DNA of 64,000 nt, from positions 249,955,135-250,019,134 of the forward strand of contig NC_053037.3 in NCBI RefSeq assembly GCF_002575655.3, in the 5' to 3' direction. This DNA is from Aegilops tauschii subsp. strangulata. Its lineage: Eukaryota; Streptophyta; Magnoliopsida; Poales; Poaceae. Position 1 is the first letter of the stretch. Each line of letters begins with the position of its first letter. Position numbers and translations under genes: made by a program. Below are positions 43,621-54,132 of this stretch, one piece after another. The notes beneath the pieces were generated by a model, which was not told where the DNA came from, did not search any database, and saw only the letters and a list, made by a program, of their open reading frames with translations.

Positions 43621-44419
43621 ACACGGTTGGTGATAATAAACTATGTGGGATCTACTTGATTTTTCATCTTGATTTGAATTACATAATGGGGTCACAGCTG
43701 CAAAGGATGGTGTTTGAATTGCTAGAACTTCTATTTGTAGTGAACATGCAACTATAGGTGTGTCGTCAAAAAATTTGGAATTATTCAAGGTTCGTTTGTA
43801 CATTTTTATACGGTAACTTGGTTTTCTAGGCATTTCAGATGCACAATTCAAAATTAAACCACATGCACATGCTCCGGTGGACCAAAATGGGTTGTAAAAT
43901 GATATATGTGTCCATGGGTTGATGCTTACGTCCCATTCAAGAAATGGGGATGAATTTCAAACACCACGGCATCGTGGCTCTCCGACAAACGTTGAGGTGC
44001 TTGCTTTTGTAATTCTACTAAAAACAAAACTCATCTGAAATTCATGAACCTTGGCATGCTATCATGGAACGGCATCAAGATGCTGGGGTAAAAAAAATAT
44101 TGTCCCATTTGGGCCAGGTTATGGCATAAGCTTCTCGCAAACCAGAGCTTCTCTCACAAAAAGCATGATGGTTTCGGTAGGGAACGTGCCACCTTGGGGG
44201 ACGAAACGATATTTGTTGCATCTTCTTACTTTCAAAAATTTTCTCATGTCAACATAGAACAACATGAGTGTTTGCAATTTTTTGGGATATTTCAGGGTTC
44301 GCGTGGACATTTTTATACATTAACTGAGTTTTCTATGCATTCATGTGCATAATTCAAATTTGAACTACATGCATATGCTCCAGTGCATATAAACGGGTTG
44401 AAAAATCAAATGTGTGTCC
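43621..44419 (-). repeat. Tandem array, proximal part (right copy)
   Basis: Units of the same family as 2061-4640 in inverted orientation, interrupted by G3 at 44420. The array resumes at 49176. Confidence 0.82.
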
Positions 44420-44424
44420 TTGGT

Positions 44425-45397
44425 TGATAGAGGCAAAGGTGTCCCGATCTTTCGATGAGATGATAACTACCGATTTGGTGGAGACGACTTTGACGATCCG
44501 ACTACAAACGTGCACGACGTTGCGCCTTATCAATCGCTAAACCAAACTCCTGAGGTTACTGACGATGCCGGAAGCACGATCAGCCTGACCACGAAGGTCT
44601 ATTCCTGCAAGCAATCGAAGAACGAGCAAGAATATGATAATGCAATCTGAATATTGCGAATATATATGAAGTATTGATAGTGGTGGGAATCCGTAAGCGG
44701 TCTTGGTCTGGTCGTTGGACACAAACGAAGTACACGAAGTTGCAATGGCTAACTTTTAACTAAACAAATTCCAAGGAAAAAGCTACTAGATGGATCTACT
44801 TATATAGGAGCAAGGGGTGGCGGCCAAGGAGGTGGGAGGACGTCCCAAGGCAGCCTAAAACCAACCCTAGGTCATACAAGGCTCATGGGCCCAAGTGGAG
44901 GTGACCTTTGGACTTGTAGTTTGACTCGGATTCTGGTGCAACGTCAGATTGTTTCGACCATAACTCAATGCTCCGGACGAATTTAAAGGTGAATCCAATT
45001 GGGTTGGAAAGAGCACGAAATCTAGTTTCCAACAAAAAAAGAATCACCCAATTCGGAGTCCGTATGAAAAAGTTGTTGGCGTTTTGAGTCAGGTATGTCT
45101 GTGCAGTCCGAATCTGAATCCAGAACGTGAGACTTGGACTCTATCTTCTCTTGGCCCAAAAGTGACGTGAGAGGACTTTTTGAACAGAACCTAAACTTCT
45201 CCTTTTGCCTTATCTTCATATGTGGATTGTACAAATGTCCCATACACCTGCAATTAGACAAAACACAAAAGTGTGTGAAGTATTTTTGTTCTGGATAACA
45301 TAAATAGATTATTGAATAGTTTGCACTAGAAATCACCTGACAAATATGCATGTATGCAATATTTTTGGTCGTATCCAAGGTAGTCATGTCCTCATCA
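44425..45397 (-). repeat. G3 3' LTR (973 bp)
   Basis: Similar to G1 LTRs in the first 350 bp or so and at the last 15 bp, but unrelated in much of the middle. A TATA box reading CTATATAAG on minus is at about 44799-44808. It encodes the tail of the G3 ORF (to 45022). Confidence 0.93.
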
Positions 45398-46794
45398 TCC
45401 TCCCCTTCTTGAAAACAAAGCCGTCCTCGACGTTGCTTAATCTGAAATGTGGCTAACAAAAGAGACAAGGTGTACATGTTGCATATGTATATGTCATCCA
45501 TTTTTACTTCCCGTGGATTTTGCACATATGACACATGTATACATGAGTAACTTTCATAGTTAATAAAATATAAAGCCAAAATATTATCAGAAGAAGTAGA
45601 AGGCATGAAAGTATTGCAACTCAGTTTGCACATATAAGTGAAGCTCTTATTCATATGAAAAGATTGACAATATTCATCATTAAACCATCCCAACATTGAT
45701 GAACCATCACCAAGATTAGAGGTCATATCAAAATGATTAAACATTGGCACAATTATTTTCAAACATATTTGATCCAAATCTGATTTATTCCCTGATTCAC
45801 TTGATTCTTTTGCATCGATAGTTAATTCAATGGGCTCACTCAAAATTGTTTGATCACATGGCAAAGTCAAATCATCAACATAGTCCTCTAAGGTAGCTGG
45901 TGTGATCAAAGTAGTGGGTAGCTCACCGCATGGTGCACTTAAATTGACAAGACATTCATCATACTCATGTGGAAGTGGAAGATTAGTACCTTTGTCATTA
46001 CCTCTTATGATCAACTCAGATGAGGTAGGCACTCTCGGTGATGATGTGTCACATGGTGGAGGTGATGTAGTCCTCACAACAACGGATGTGGTTGTCATAG
46101 TATGCTTAGTAGTTGAAGGGACAACCGTATCAACTCTTGGAATGTGCATCTCGCGCTTGTTCTCCTTGTGCGCAACACGTCGTTTTATTTCCTGTTCAGC
46201 TTTGCAAGCAAGATGAAACAAATGGTCCATAGGATAACACTCTTCATGTATTACTATCTCCTGAATGTCACGATTTAATCCTCCCCAAAATCTATCCATA
46301 AAATCTTCTTCACTTTCTTCTAAAGAGGAATGCAGCAAGGTAGTTTGTAAAGTATCATAATATTTCGTTACGGTGTCACTACCTTGTTTTAAATGTTGCA
46401 ACTTTGTAATCATGTCACGAGTATAATAAGCGGGAACGAATGTATGTCGCATGGCAAGTTTCAAATCATCCCAAGTAGTAGGTATATCATTAGGGTGTAA
46501 CCGACAATATTCACTCCACCAAACTACAGCATAACCAGTGAAAGAACCAACCGCAACCTTAACTTTTTTACGTACATCAAAATTATTGGAAGCAAATATA
46601 TTATTTAGGTCAAACTCCCATTCAATATATAAAGCAGGTCTAAAACGGCCATTAAATGGTGGTATAGAAACATTAACCTGATCATGTGCATTTGGATGTT
46701 TGTGCACCTCTCGTGACGGTTGTGGTATTTGCATAGGTGATGGCACATCTCCCACGATCGACAAACCCCATGAATTGACTCTAGATCCTGTCAT
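45022..46794 (-). CDS. gag: Gag-like protein of G3 with a divergent C-terminal region
   Basis: The ATG at 46794 (MTGSRVNSWG) sits in the same context as the G1 Gag start; the open 590-codon frame ends in the LTR at 45022. Residues about 40-210 are a gypsy Gag domain ([64 protein letters not shown]), clearly related to G1 Gag. No CCHC knuckle is seen. The rest is acidic and Ser/Thr-rich, then VKMDDIYICNMYTL, then [12 protein letters not shown], which matches the end of the G1 polyprotein. The frame thus looks like a G1-like gag-pol with the middle replaced or deleted. It is open throughout, which suggests selection or youth. Confidence 0.8.
   Translation of the reverse strand: MTGSRVNSWGLSIVGDVPSPMQIPQPSREVHKHPNAHDQVNVSIPPFNGRFRPALYIEWEFDLNNIFASNNFDVRKKVKVAVGSFTGYAVVWWSEYCRLHPNDIPTTWDDLKLAMRHTFVPAYYTRDMITKLQHLKQGSDTVTKYYDTLQTTLLHSSLEESEEDFMDRFWGGLNRDIQEIVIHEECYPMDHLFHLACKAEQEIKRRVAHKENKREMHIPRVDTVVPSTTKHTMTTTSVVVRTTSPPPCDTSSPRVPTSSELIIRGNDKGTNLPLPHEYDECLVNLSAPCGELPTTLITPATLEDYVDDLTLPCDQTILSEPIELTIDAKESSESGNKSDLDQICLKIIVPMFNHFDMTSNLGDGSSMLGWFNDEYCQSFHMNKSFTYMCKLSCNTFMPSTSSDNILALYFINYESYSCIHVSYVQNPREVKMDDIYICNMYTLSLLLATFQIKQRRGRLCFQEGEDDEDMTTLDTTKNIAYMHICQVISSANYSIIYLCYPEQKYFTHFCVLSNCRCMGHLYNPHMKIRQKEKFRFCSKSPLTSLLGQEKIESKSHVLDSDSDCTDIPDSKRQQLFHTDSELGDSFFVGN
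45398..45410 (-). promoter_or_regulatory. Polypurine tract of G3
   Basis: AAGAAGGGGAGGA on minus, identical to G1-b 5819-5831. Confidence 0.85.
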
Positions 46795-48177
46795 GATTAG
46801 TAGAAACAAGAAACAAAATTCAAGAATAATGTTCCTATGAACTACTAGGATGTGGTGGTAAAGCGCTCACAGTAAAGCAAATATCAATATCTTACAAGTT
46901 CTTACCAAGCAGCAGGTGGTGACAGGCAACCAGCGGTGTCAAATAACTCCAAAGATTGAGTAAAGCGATTGCCAGGGGAACGTACGTATACACGGTGTAG
47001 AAATATGTGGAGCTGGGTTGGCTATATATGGTAGCAAAATATTAGCAATAATCAATTCAGAGATGCAATGTTGAATAAACGCTCAACGACGGTACTGTGC
47101 TGGTCCTAGGCTAGACCGGACTAGAGACGCGAGCCTAGAACACTAATGAGGTCACGGCGTAGCACAACTAGCATTAATGAAGGATACTAAGTAGCTCTGG
47201 ACAGCAAGATATAAGTGAAGATCACAACGGCAGTAAAGATAATGATGAAAAACAACTGCCAAGCAGGATATACAACAACTCTCTCCAACTTTCCTCTTGA
47301 AAAGTTTGTGCCAATTTTCTGATAAATTTTTTCAAAGAATGCTACTAACTCAAGCTTTCCAATGCAAAAAGAATCACTCAATTCCGAGTTGATATGAGGA
47401 GTGAAAGAATTCTGAAACTGGCTTGAAAAACTGGAATAAGCTGTGTCCGCGAACTTCGAAGGGCAAAAAGACCTATTTAGAAGACGATTTTGAGGTGTCA
47501 AATATTGAACTAGTCTCTGCAACTATTTAGATGCGGCTCGTCGCTAGCTTTCATTTGAGTACTCGCGGAGTCAAAACGGACTTCGTATGAGGAAGGTATG
47601 CCTGTTTTACTAAAGAGTGCACAAAACAGATTCCAATCCGAATTCAACTACGAGATTGAGTCTAGATAGATCCGAATTTTGTTTTTCTTCTTCTCTCTTT
47701 TTTTCCCTCACACTTTTTTTTCTTTCTCTTTTTTTTCTGACTTCTTTTTCTCTTTTTTTTCTCTGTTTTTTTTCTCTCCCTCTTTCCAAGACAAACTAGA
47801 TAAGATGCAGATTGGATCAAGCGAAGATGTGAACGACCTCAACTATGATTGTGACAATGAACTATGGGTAGCACATGGTGGAATTTGATGGATGGTGTGG
47901 TGGACAGCAGAAGGGATAACGATGCAGCGGCAACGTGACTAATGTGAACAGAACTCGAAACTCTAAACGAACTAGACCCTAAGACCAGCAACTCGACACG
48001 ACGATGCAACCGATAATTCAATAATGCAAACAATGAATAGAAAATTGCAAAGGCTCAGACTGGCTTGGACAAAAGGATGAATAGATCTAACTTTTTTGTG
48101 GCTTTTTCTTGGACAATAGGTAAGAAAATAAATCTAATCTAGGGGAAACTGGAAATTCTCACCGAGCAACCTGAAAA
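46795..48177 (-). other. Untranslated leader of G3
   Basis: No gene. It shares blocks with the G1 leader: 46905-46985 (AGCAGCAGGTGGTGA), 47087-47144 (the GGTCCTAGGCTAGACC region), T-rich 47690-47780, and 47950-48010 (GACACGACGATGCAACC). The G1 minisatellite is absent; other parts (47190-47600) are unique to G3. Confidence 0.75.
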
Positions 48178-48186
48178 CTGATACCA
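48178..48186 (-). promoter_or_regulatory. Primer-binding site of G3
   Basis: TGGTATCAG on minus, two bases inside the 5' LTR, initiator tRNA-Met type. Confidence 0.83.
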
Positions 48187-48188
48187 CT

Positions 48189-49170
48189 TGATAGAGGCAA
48201 AGGTGTCCCGATCTTTCGATGAGATGATAACTATCGATTTGGTGGAGACGACTTTAACGATCCGACTACAAACGTGCACGACGTTGCGCCTTATCAATCG
48301 CTAAACCAATCTCCTGAGGTTACTCACGATGCCGGAAGCACGATCAGCCTGACCACGAAGGTCTATTCCTGCAAGCAATCGAAGAACGAGCAAGAATATG
48401 ATAATGCAATCTGAATATTGCGAATATATATGAAGTATTGATAGTGGTGGGAATCCGTAAGCGGTCTTGGTCTGGTCGTTGGACACAAACGAAGTACACG
48501 AAGTTGCAATGGCTAACTTTTAACTAAACAAATTCCAAGGAAAAAGCTACTAGATGGATCTACTTATATAGGAGCAAGGGGTGGCGGCCAAGGAGGTGGG
48601 AGGACGTCCCAAGGCAGCCTAAAACCAACCCTAGGTCGTACAAGGCTCATGGGCCCAAGTGGAGGTGATGCAACACCTTTGGACTTGTAGTTTGACTCGG
48701 ATTCTGGTGCAACGTCAGATTGTTTCGACCATAACTCAATGCTCCGGACGAATTTAAAGGTGAATCCAATTGGGTTGGAAAGAGCACGAAATCTAGTTTC
48801 TAACAAAAAAAGAATCACCCAATTCGGAGTCCGTATGAAAAAGTTGTTGGCGTTTTGAGTCAGGTATATCTGTGCAGTCCGAATCTGAATCCAGAACGTG
48901 AGAGACTTGGACTCTATCTTCTCTTGGCCCAAAAGTGACGTGAGAGGACTTTTTGAACAGAACCTAAACTTCTCCTTTTGCCTTATCTTCATATGTGGAT
49001 TGTACAAATGTCCCATACACCTGCAATTAGACAAAACACAAAAGTGTGTGAAGTATTTTTGTTCTGGATAACATAAATAGATTATTGAATAGTTTGCACT
49101 AGAAATCACCTGACAAATATGCATGTATGCAATATTTTTGGTCGTATCCAAGGTAGTCATGTCCTCATCA
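48189..49170 (-). repeat. G3 5' LTR (982 bp)
   Basis: Near-identical to 44425-45397; has two short insertions (7 and 2 bp) relative to it. Followed by TTGGT. TATA box at about 48563-48572. Confidence 0.93.
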
Positions 49171-49175
49171 TTGGT

Positions 49176-50920
49176 TGCAACCTTAGGTCCCATGCAAGAA
49201 ATGGGAATGAATGTCAAACACCTTTGCCACCGTCGCTCGGCTGCTAACACTGAGATACATGGTTTTAAAATTCTAGTAAATCAAAAACTCGTCTGAAATT
49301 CATGAAACTTTACATGCTATCATGGAACGACAGCAACATGCAGTGGTAAAAATATTGTCCCATTTGGGGCAAGTTGGGGTATAAGCTTCTCACAAACCAG
49401 AGCTTCTCGCAACAAGCCTCATGGTTACGGTAGGGAACGTTTCACCTTTCTGGACGAAACGATATCCGTTGCCTCTTCTTGATTTCAATTTTTGCTCTAG
49501 TGTCAACATATAGAACAACAAGAGTGTTGTGTTAAATTTTGAAATTTTTCGGGGTTCGTTAGGACATTTTTATGCATTAATTGACCTTTCCATGCATAAT
49601 TCAAATTTGTCTCCTTGGTTGCATGCTTAGGAAATTTATGTGCATAATTCAATTTGAACTACATGCACATGCTCTAATGCATATAAATTGGTTGAAAATT
49701 CAAATATGTCTCCTTGGTTGCATGCTTAGGTCCCATGCAAGAAATGGGAATGAATGTCAAACACCCTGCCACCGCCACTCGGCCACAAACATTGAGATAC
49801 CTGATTTTTAAATTGTAGTAAATCCAAAACTCGTCTGTAATTCATGAAACATGGCATGCTATCATGGAGCGGCATCAACATGCCGTCGTAAATTTTTTGT
49901 CCCATTTGGGGCAGGTTTGGGTATAAGCTTCTCACAAACCAGAGCTTCTCACAACAAGCCTGATGGTTTTGATAGGGAACGTTTCACCTTTCTCGACGAA
50001 ACGATAGCCGTTGCGTCTTCTTGATTTAATTTTTTTCTCTAGTGTCAACATAGAACAACATGAGTGTTGTGTTAAATTTTGGAATTTTTGGGGTTCGTTA
50101 GCACATTTCTTATGCATTAATTGAGTTTTCAATGCATTTATGTGCATAATTCAAATTTGAACTACATGCACATGCTCTAATGCATATAAATTGGTTGAAA
50201 ATTCAAATATGTGTCATTGGTTGCATGCTTAGGTCCCATGCAAGAAATGGGAATGAATGTCAAACACCCTGCCACCGTCACTCGGCCGCAAACATTGAGA
50301 TACCTGGTTTCGAAATTCTAGTAAATCCAAAACTCGTCTGAATTTCATGAAACCTGGCATGCTATCATGGAATGGCACCCGACATGCCATGGTAAATTTT
50401 TTGTCCCATTTGGTGCAGGTTTGGGTATAAGCTTCTCACAAACCAGAGCTTCTCACAACAAGCTTGATGGTTTCGGTAGGGAACGTGCCACCTTTGGGGA
50501 CGAAACGATACCTGTTGCCTGTTATTGCTTTCAAAAAATTTCTAGTGTCAACATAGAACAACAGGAGTGTTGTGTTCAATTTTGGAATTTTTCGGGGTTC
50601 GGTTGGACATTTTTATATATTAACTGGGTTTTCTAGGCATTTTATGTGCATAATTCAAATATGAACTACATGCACAAGCTCCAGTGCATATAAATTTGTT
50701 AAAAAATCAAATGTCCCATGCAAGAAATGGGAATGAATTTCAAACACCAGCACTATTGACTGCTGGGAAAACGTTGAGATACTTTGTTTTTAAATTCTAG
50801 TAATTCCAAAACTCGTCTAAAATTCATGAAACTTGGCATGCTATCATGGAACGGCACCTGTCATGCTTTGATAATTTTCGTGTCCATTTTGAGAGAAGGC
50901 GCACTCGAATAACAGTCAAC
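49176..50920 (-). repeat. Tandem array, distal part (right copy)
   Basis: Continues the array interrupted at 44420. Landmarks CCCATGCAAGAAATGGGAATG fall near 49189, 49732, 50234 and 50714. The unit around 49580-49690 has an internal duplication of its TCAAATTTG part. Homology with the left copy continues to about 50965 (2061 on the left). Confidence 0.82.
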
Positions 50921-50956
50921 AAAGGCATTTTGAAACAACTAGCTGCCACTCTAACA

Positions 50957-51290
50957 TCGCAAATGTTTTAGATAGAACACCCGTATGTACACTGACAGCT
51001 TCCCCGGTAAGCCAAGGGAAAATGTGCCGAGCAGGATTTGTTCAACTCTTCCTCGCAAATGTTTTAGATAGAACACCTGTATGCAAAGTGAGAGCTATGG
51101 TCTTCCACAATAAGCCAAGGGAAAATTCGCTGCGCAGGATTTGTGCATCTCTTCAACGCAAACGGTTCAGATTGAATAAGGTATGCAAAGCGAGACTTCG
51201 GTGCTAAGCCAAGAGAAAATTTGGCAAGCAGGATTTCTACCTCCCTTCAACGCAAACGGTTTTTTCGGATGACCCATGTGCAACCACGTA
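50957..51290 (+). repeat. About 100-bp tandem repeats
   Basis: Units start near 50957, 51053, 51155 and 51248. Each carries CGCAAAYGGTT or CGCAAATGTTTTAGATAG, then AAGCCAAGGGAAAAT, then GCAGGATTT. The CGCAAACGGTT core resembles the subterminal repeats at 39900-40080, so this may be the far subterminal region of the right CACTA-like copy. No equivalent was seen left of 2061. Confidence 0.7.
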
Positions 51291-51742
51291 CAGACAATTT
51301 GGTAAGATTTGCATCTGTCATATTGGGTATATTGCCATTTGTCAAACTGGAAAGATTGACATTTGTTGATCTAGTAACATTGCCATTTGTCAATCCTTGT
51401 AACACTGCGATTTGTCAAAATATGCAACTAAAAATCACTAGCACTATCTAATTTTTGGAACTAAATTTCAGTAATTAAGCATAGATTTCATTAATAGATT
51501 AAGCAGTCATGCTTAATTTATACAAACAGTTCAAATTTACAGCCGAACCGACCAAACTTTTCCACAATTGTTGCCAACCACGTACTGAAATAGCTAGTTC
51601 AACTATATATACTAGCTAATTTTAAGTACCTTGTATAGTTTCACCACATCTATAGTCAGATGAACTGAACAAAATAGCCCCTAAATACTACGGAGGAGGA
51701 GCTTTGTACTACTTCCGGCAACCTCTCCTCTGCCGAGCGCGC
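51291..51742. other. AT-rich spacer
   Basis: A few ATTTGTCAA or CATTTGT repeats (51310-51420), then unique AT-rich DNA. No gene seen. Confidence 0.4.
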
Positions 51743-51982
51743 TCAGTAAGAGGAAGAGGAGGAGGCTACCGACGAACTGGACAACTGCAATATGGTGCCT
51801 GCCTCTGCTGCACCTTCAGTGACGCTCACGTTGAATGCCCTCTATTGTAGATATTTGCCCAGGAATGTCGCCGTCGCCGCTAGTTGGTCCTTGTTGTCAA
51901 ACCAAGACTATATCTCCAACATCCTAGCTAGCTTCACAGGGTCGCCGTCTGTGATCCTCACGTATCGGTTGTACTCCTCCAT
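51743..51982 (-). pseudogene. Gene-like remnant, unknown function (minus)
   Basis: The ATG at 51982: MEEYNRYVRITDGDPVKLAR, MLEI, stop, SWFDNKDQLAATATFLGKY, stop, AFNVSVTEGAAEAG, then Ser-rich to TGA at 51743. Two in-frame stops. The KLAR...EI...WFDN pattern recurs in the remnant at 52577 on the other strand, so the two appear to be related pieces in divergent orientation. No known domain. Confidence 0.4.
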
Positions 51983-52190
51983 CGATCTACTTCTTTGCAA
52001 CACCTTTACTCGCCGGCGGTGGTTTTTGAATGGAAGAGGAGAGAAGCGGTGTTGGTTTTGGATTAGAACGAGAGATGAGTGGCGCTGGTTTTGGATTAGA
52101 ACAGGAAGGACCGGCGCTGGATTTAGATTGGAACGGGAGAGGAGCGGCGGTCGTTTAAGAGGAGAGGAGCGGCGCTAGTCTTGGAAGTAT
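51983..52190 (+). repeat. Purine-rich short tandem repeat
   Basis: Four diverged units of about 45-50 bp carrying GGAGAGGAGCGG or GTTTTGGATTAGAAC (52028-52185). The frame through it (51792-52178) is a by-product. No gene. Confidence 0.5.
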
Positions 52191-52385
52191 TTTTTTGTTT
52201 TGCGTATCTTAGGTCAAAGTTTGACCAGGTACTGTATTTGACAAGCAAAATGTGAATGCATGTCACCAAAAATTGTATCGTTTGGTTCGTATCTGAATGT
52301 ACTTTCAAATTATATTATTTTTGCAACGTCTAACATATATTTTATTTGTGAAAATCATGGTCAATTATGACCCAGAATAAAAGGG
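52190..52385. repeat. Stowaway-like MITE remnant (tentative)
   Basis: Contains GTCAAAGTTTGACCA, GTACTTTCAAATTATATT and AACATATATTTTATTTG in the order I associate with Triticeae mariner-type MITEs. Clear terminal inverted repeats and TA duplications were not located. Confidence 0.4.
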
Positions 52386-52576
52386 AGACTGGGTGTGGGG
52401 TCGCTTTCTTAATTGAAGGGTAAATTGATTTTGATTTTGATCCAGTCACAGCACGCCGACCCTCTCGTCCAATCCTATATCGTTGCCGCACGCTCCTCTC
52501 CCTCTTCTCCATTGCAAGACCACCGTCTCTCCTCCCATCTTCCAAAGCTAGCACCGGACCTCTCAGAAGGACATCT

Positions 52577-53065
52577 ATGGAGAGGATGTAGCAACGAATC
52601 GGGCAGATTGCTGGTGGCAATCAGGCAAAGTTAGCCAGGTTGAAGGAGATCCTTACTTGGTTTGACAATGAGTGGGAGATTTCGAGGACGGTGAGGGCCA
52701 TGTGGCAAGGTATGTGAAAGAGCGAAACGGCGACGATGAGGATGGCTATGTACTCCTCGGCGGCAGTCACGCCGCAGTCCTTCGAGTTCATCGAGTATCT
52801 CCTCTGGGCGATGGAGCAGACAGATTCGCCCGAGGCGAAAGTCAGGTGGAGGTGGTGGGCATACAGGTCGAAGGTCGAGCATCCAGAGGATAATGAATCG
52901 ATCGAGTACGGTGTGCCGTTCGTGAGGGTGCAGAGCCAGTTGGAGCCACATGAGTATTCGTTCTCCCAACGCAAGAGGAGGCCGGATGGCGCGACTTCGC
53001 TTCCCCGCCGTTCTCCACGGTTCCCTCGACGCTCGCCTCGTTTCAACGGCGGCGGTAGGGTTTAA
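52577..53065 (+). pseudogene. Gene-like remnant, unknown function (plus)
   Basis: The ATG at 52577: MERM, stop, GGNQAKLARLKEILTWFDNE, WEISRTVRAMWQGM, stop, then an open run (SFEFIEYLLWAMEQTD, AKVRWRWWAYRSKV, IEYGVPFVRVQSQLEP) and an Arg/Ser-rich end with a stop at 53065. A good splice donor (AAGGTAAGC) lies at about 53068, suggesting a first exon. Two stops. Upstream 52430-52576 is pyrimidine-rich like a leader. Function unknown; weakly similar to the remnant at 51743. Confidence 0.4.
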
Positions 53066-54038
53066 GGTAAGCTTCGCACTAACCTAATCTTCCATCTGCT
53101 CATGCTTACTGTGACAGCTAATTAAAATCATGCTTACAATCAGTCTCCGAGTACTACGGCAATCACCCTAGAATAGCTTTGGACCTTTGGGTCAAAGTTG
53201 TGACACTGTGTACAAATGAAGAAAAATAGGTTGGTGCTTCTTTCAGAAAAGAGTACTCCCTGGAAAACTGCCAATATAAGCTACTAGTATTTGGTTAAAG
53301 GATTTGCCGCCGAGAAAGATCCGTCCATAGAGAGCGCCACACATCCCACTGGTGGTGGTGGATGCCAATGCATGCATGGAGCATGGTTGGTGTTGGTAAT
53401 TTTTACTTGGCACACCTTGCACTCTGCATATATGCCGGTTCCATCCTTACATTTGTGTAGTTCCACCAAAATGAAGCTGAATAACTCTGTTTGCACAGAT
53501 AATGAAAAAGCGTGTTACATTATTGTGGCACTAGTTGATGAAACATACACTAACAAATAGAAGAACATATTGCGATAGTATCATAGTATGCCATGCTGCG
53601 AGGGCGAGATGGGCCCTGCGACACCTCATACGGTAGGCCTCATACTGGATATCGACCCATGTCTCCCCAATACACCTTCTTCCAGTGATGAACATCAGTG
53701 TACAGCGGTAGTACAAGGAGGGGCCTTGAGACATTCCAATCTCTATTTTTGTGCAGATCAACTAAAATTAAGCACCCCAGTTTGCAGAAACGCTTAAACA
53801 TTAACCATGGGACTAGTTGATGAAACATATACTAACAAAGAGAAGCACTTTCTTTATCTACATTGTAAATGAAATGATTGAGAGGACACTCGCTCTATTT
53901 AAACTGTATTATTACTTCATTTTATCAGTGGCACTAGGGTCGAGCAGGTGGCAAACGAGGTGTACCGTGCGTCGCAAGGATGTTGGCCGGGGGTGCTTAG
54001 ACTGGGATGCTGAAGCTAGATCTTTCAGTCCCTATCTA
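53066..54038 (+). repeat. Spacer with an imperfect direct duplication of about 285 bp
   Basis: 53440-53565 and 53720-53845 share, in order, a TTTGTG...CAACTAAAATTAAGC-like block, CTGTTTGCA, and CTAGTTGATGAAACATA. The frame 53291-53560 (ending VALVDETYTNK) and its decayed copy suggest a duplicated last exon of an unknown gene. Nothing else is evident. Confidence 0.4.
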
Positions 54039-54132
54039 TGTGACGCCCCCGATTCAATCGTACACTAATCATACATGCAAATGTGTACGATCAAGATCAG
54101 GGACTCACGGGAAGATATCACAACACAACTCT
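54039..54132 (+). repeat. First 94 bp of another LTR (TGTGACGCCCCCG type)
   Basis: TGTGACGCCCCCGATTCAAT begins a sequence I associate with a common Triticeae LTR; it is cut at 54132 by G1-c, whose target duplication would be ACTCT (54128-54132). The remainder is not in the window. Confidence 0.5.

Larger units (their letters stand above)
44425..49170 (-). mobile_element. G3: gag-only non-autonomous gypsy element, complete, 4,746 bp
   Basis: LTRs 44425-45397 and 48189-49170 start TGATAGAGGC and end CCTCATCA, with target duplication TTGGT (44420-44424 and 49171-49175). On minus: 5' LTR, primer site, a leader of about 1.4 kb, one ORF, polypurine tract, 3' LTR. It has no protease, RT, RNase H or integrase. 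LTR ends, polypurine tract and leader blocks match G1. By eye the LTRs differ by about seven substitutions and 9 bp of gaps, so insertion is fairly recent. Confidence 0.94.

Noticed and set aside
2061..50965. Treating the two inverted arms as terminal inverted repeats of one giant foldback element
   Set aside because: Each arm has its own CACTA-like end facing the centre, and the centre contains an unrelated LTR and gene remnants; two separate copies fit better.
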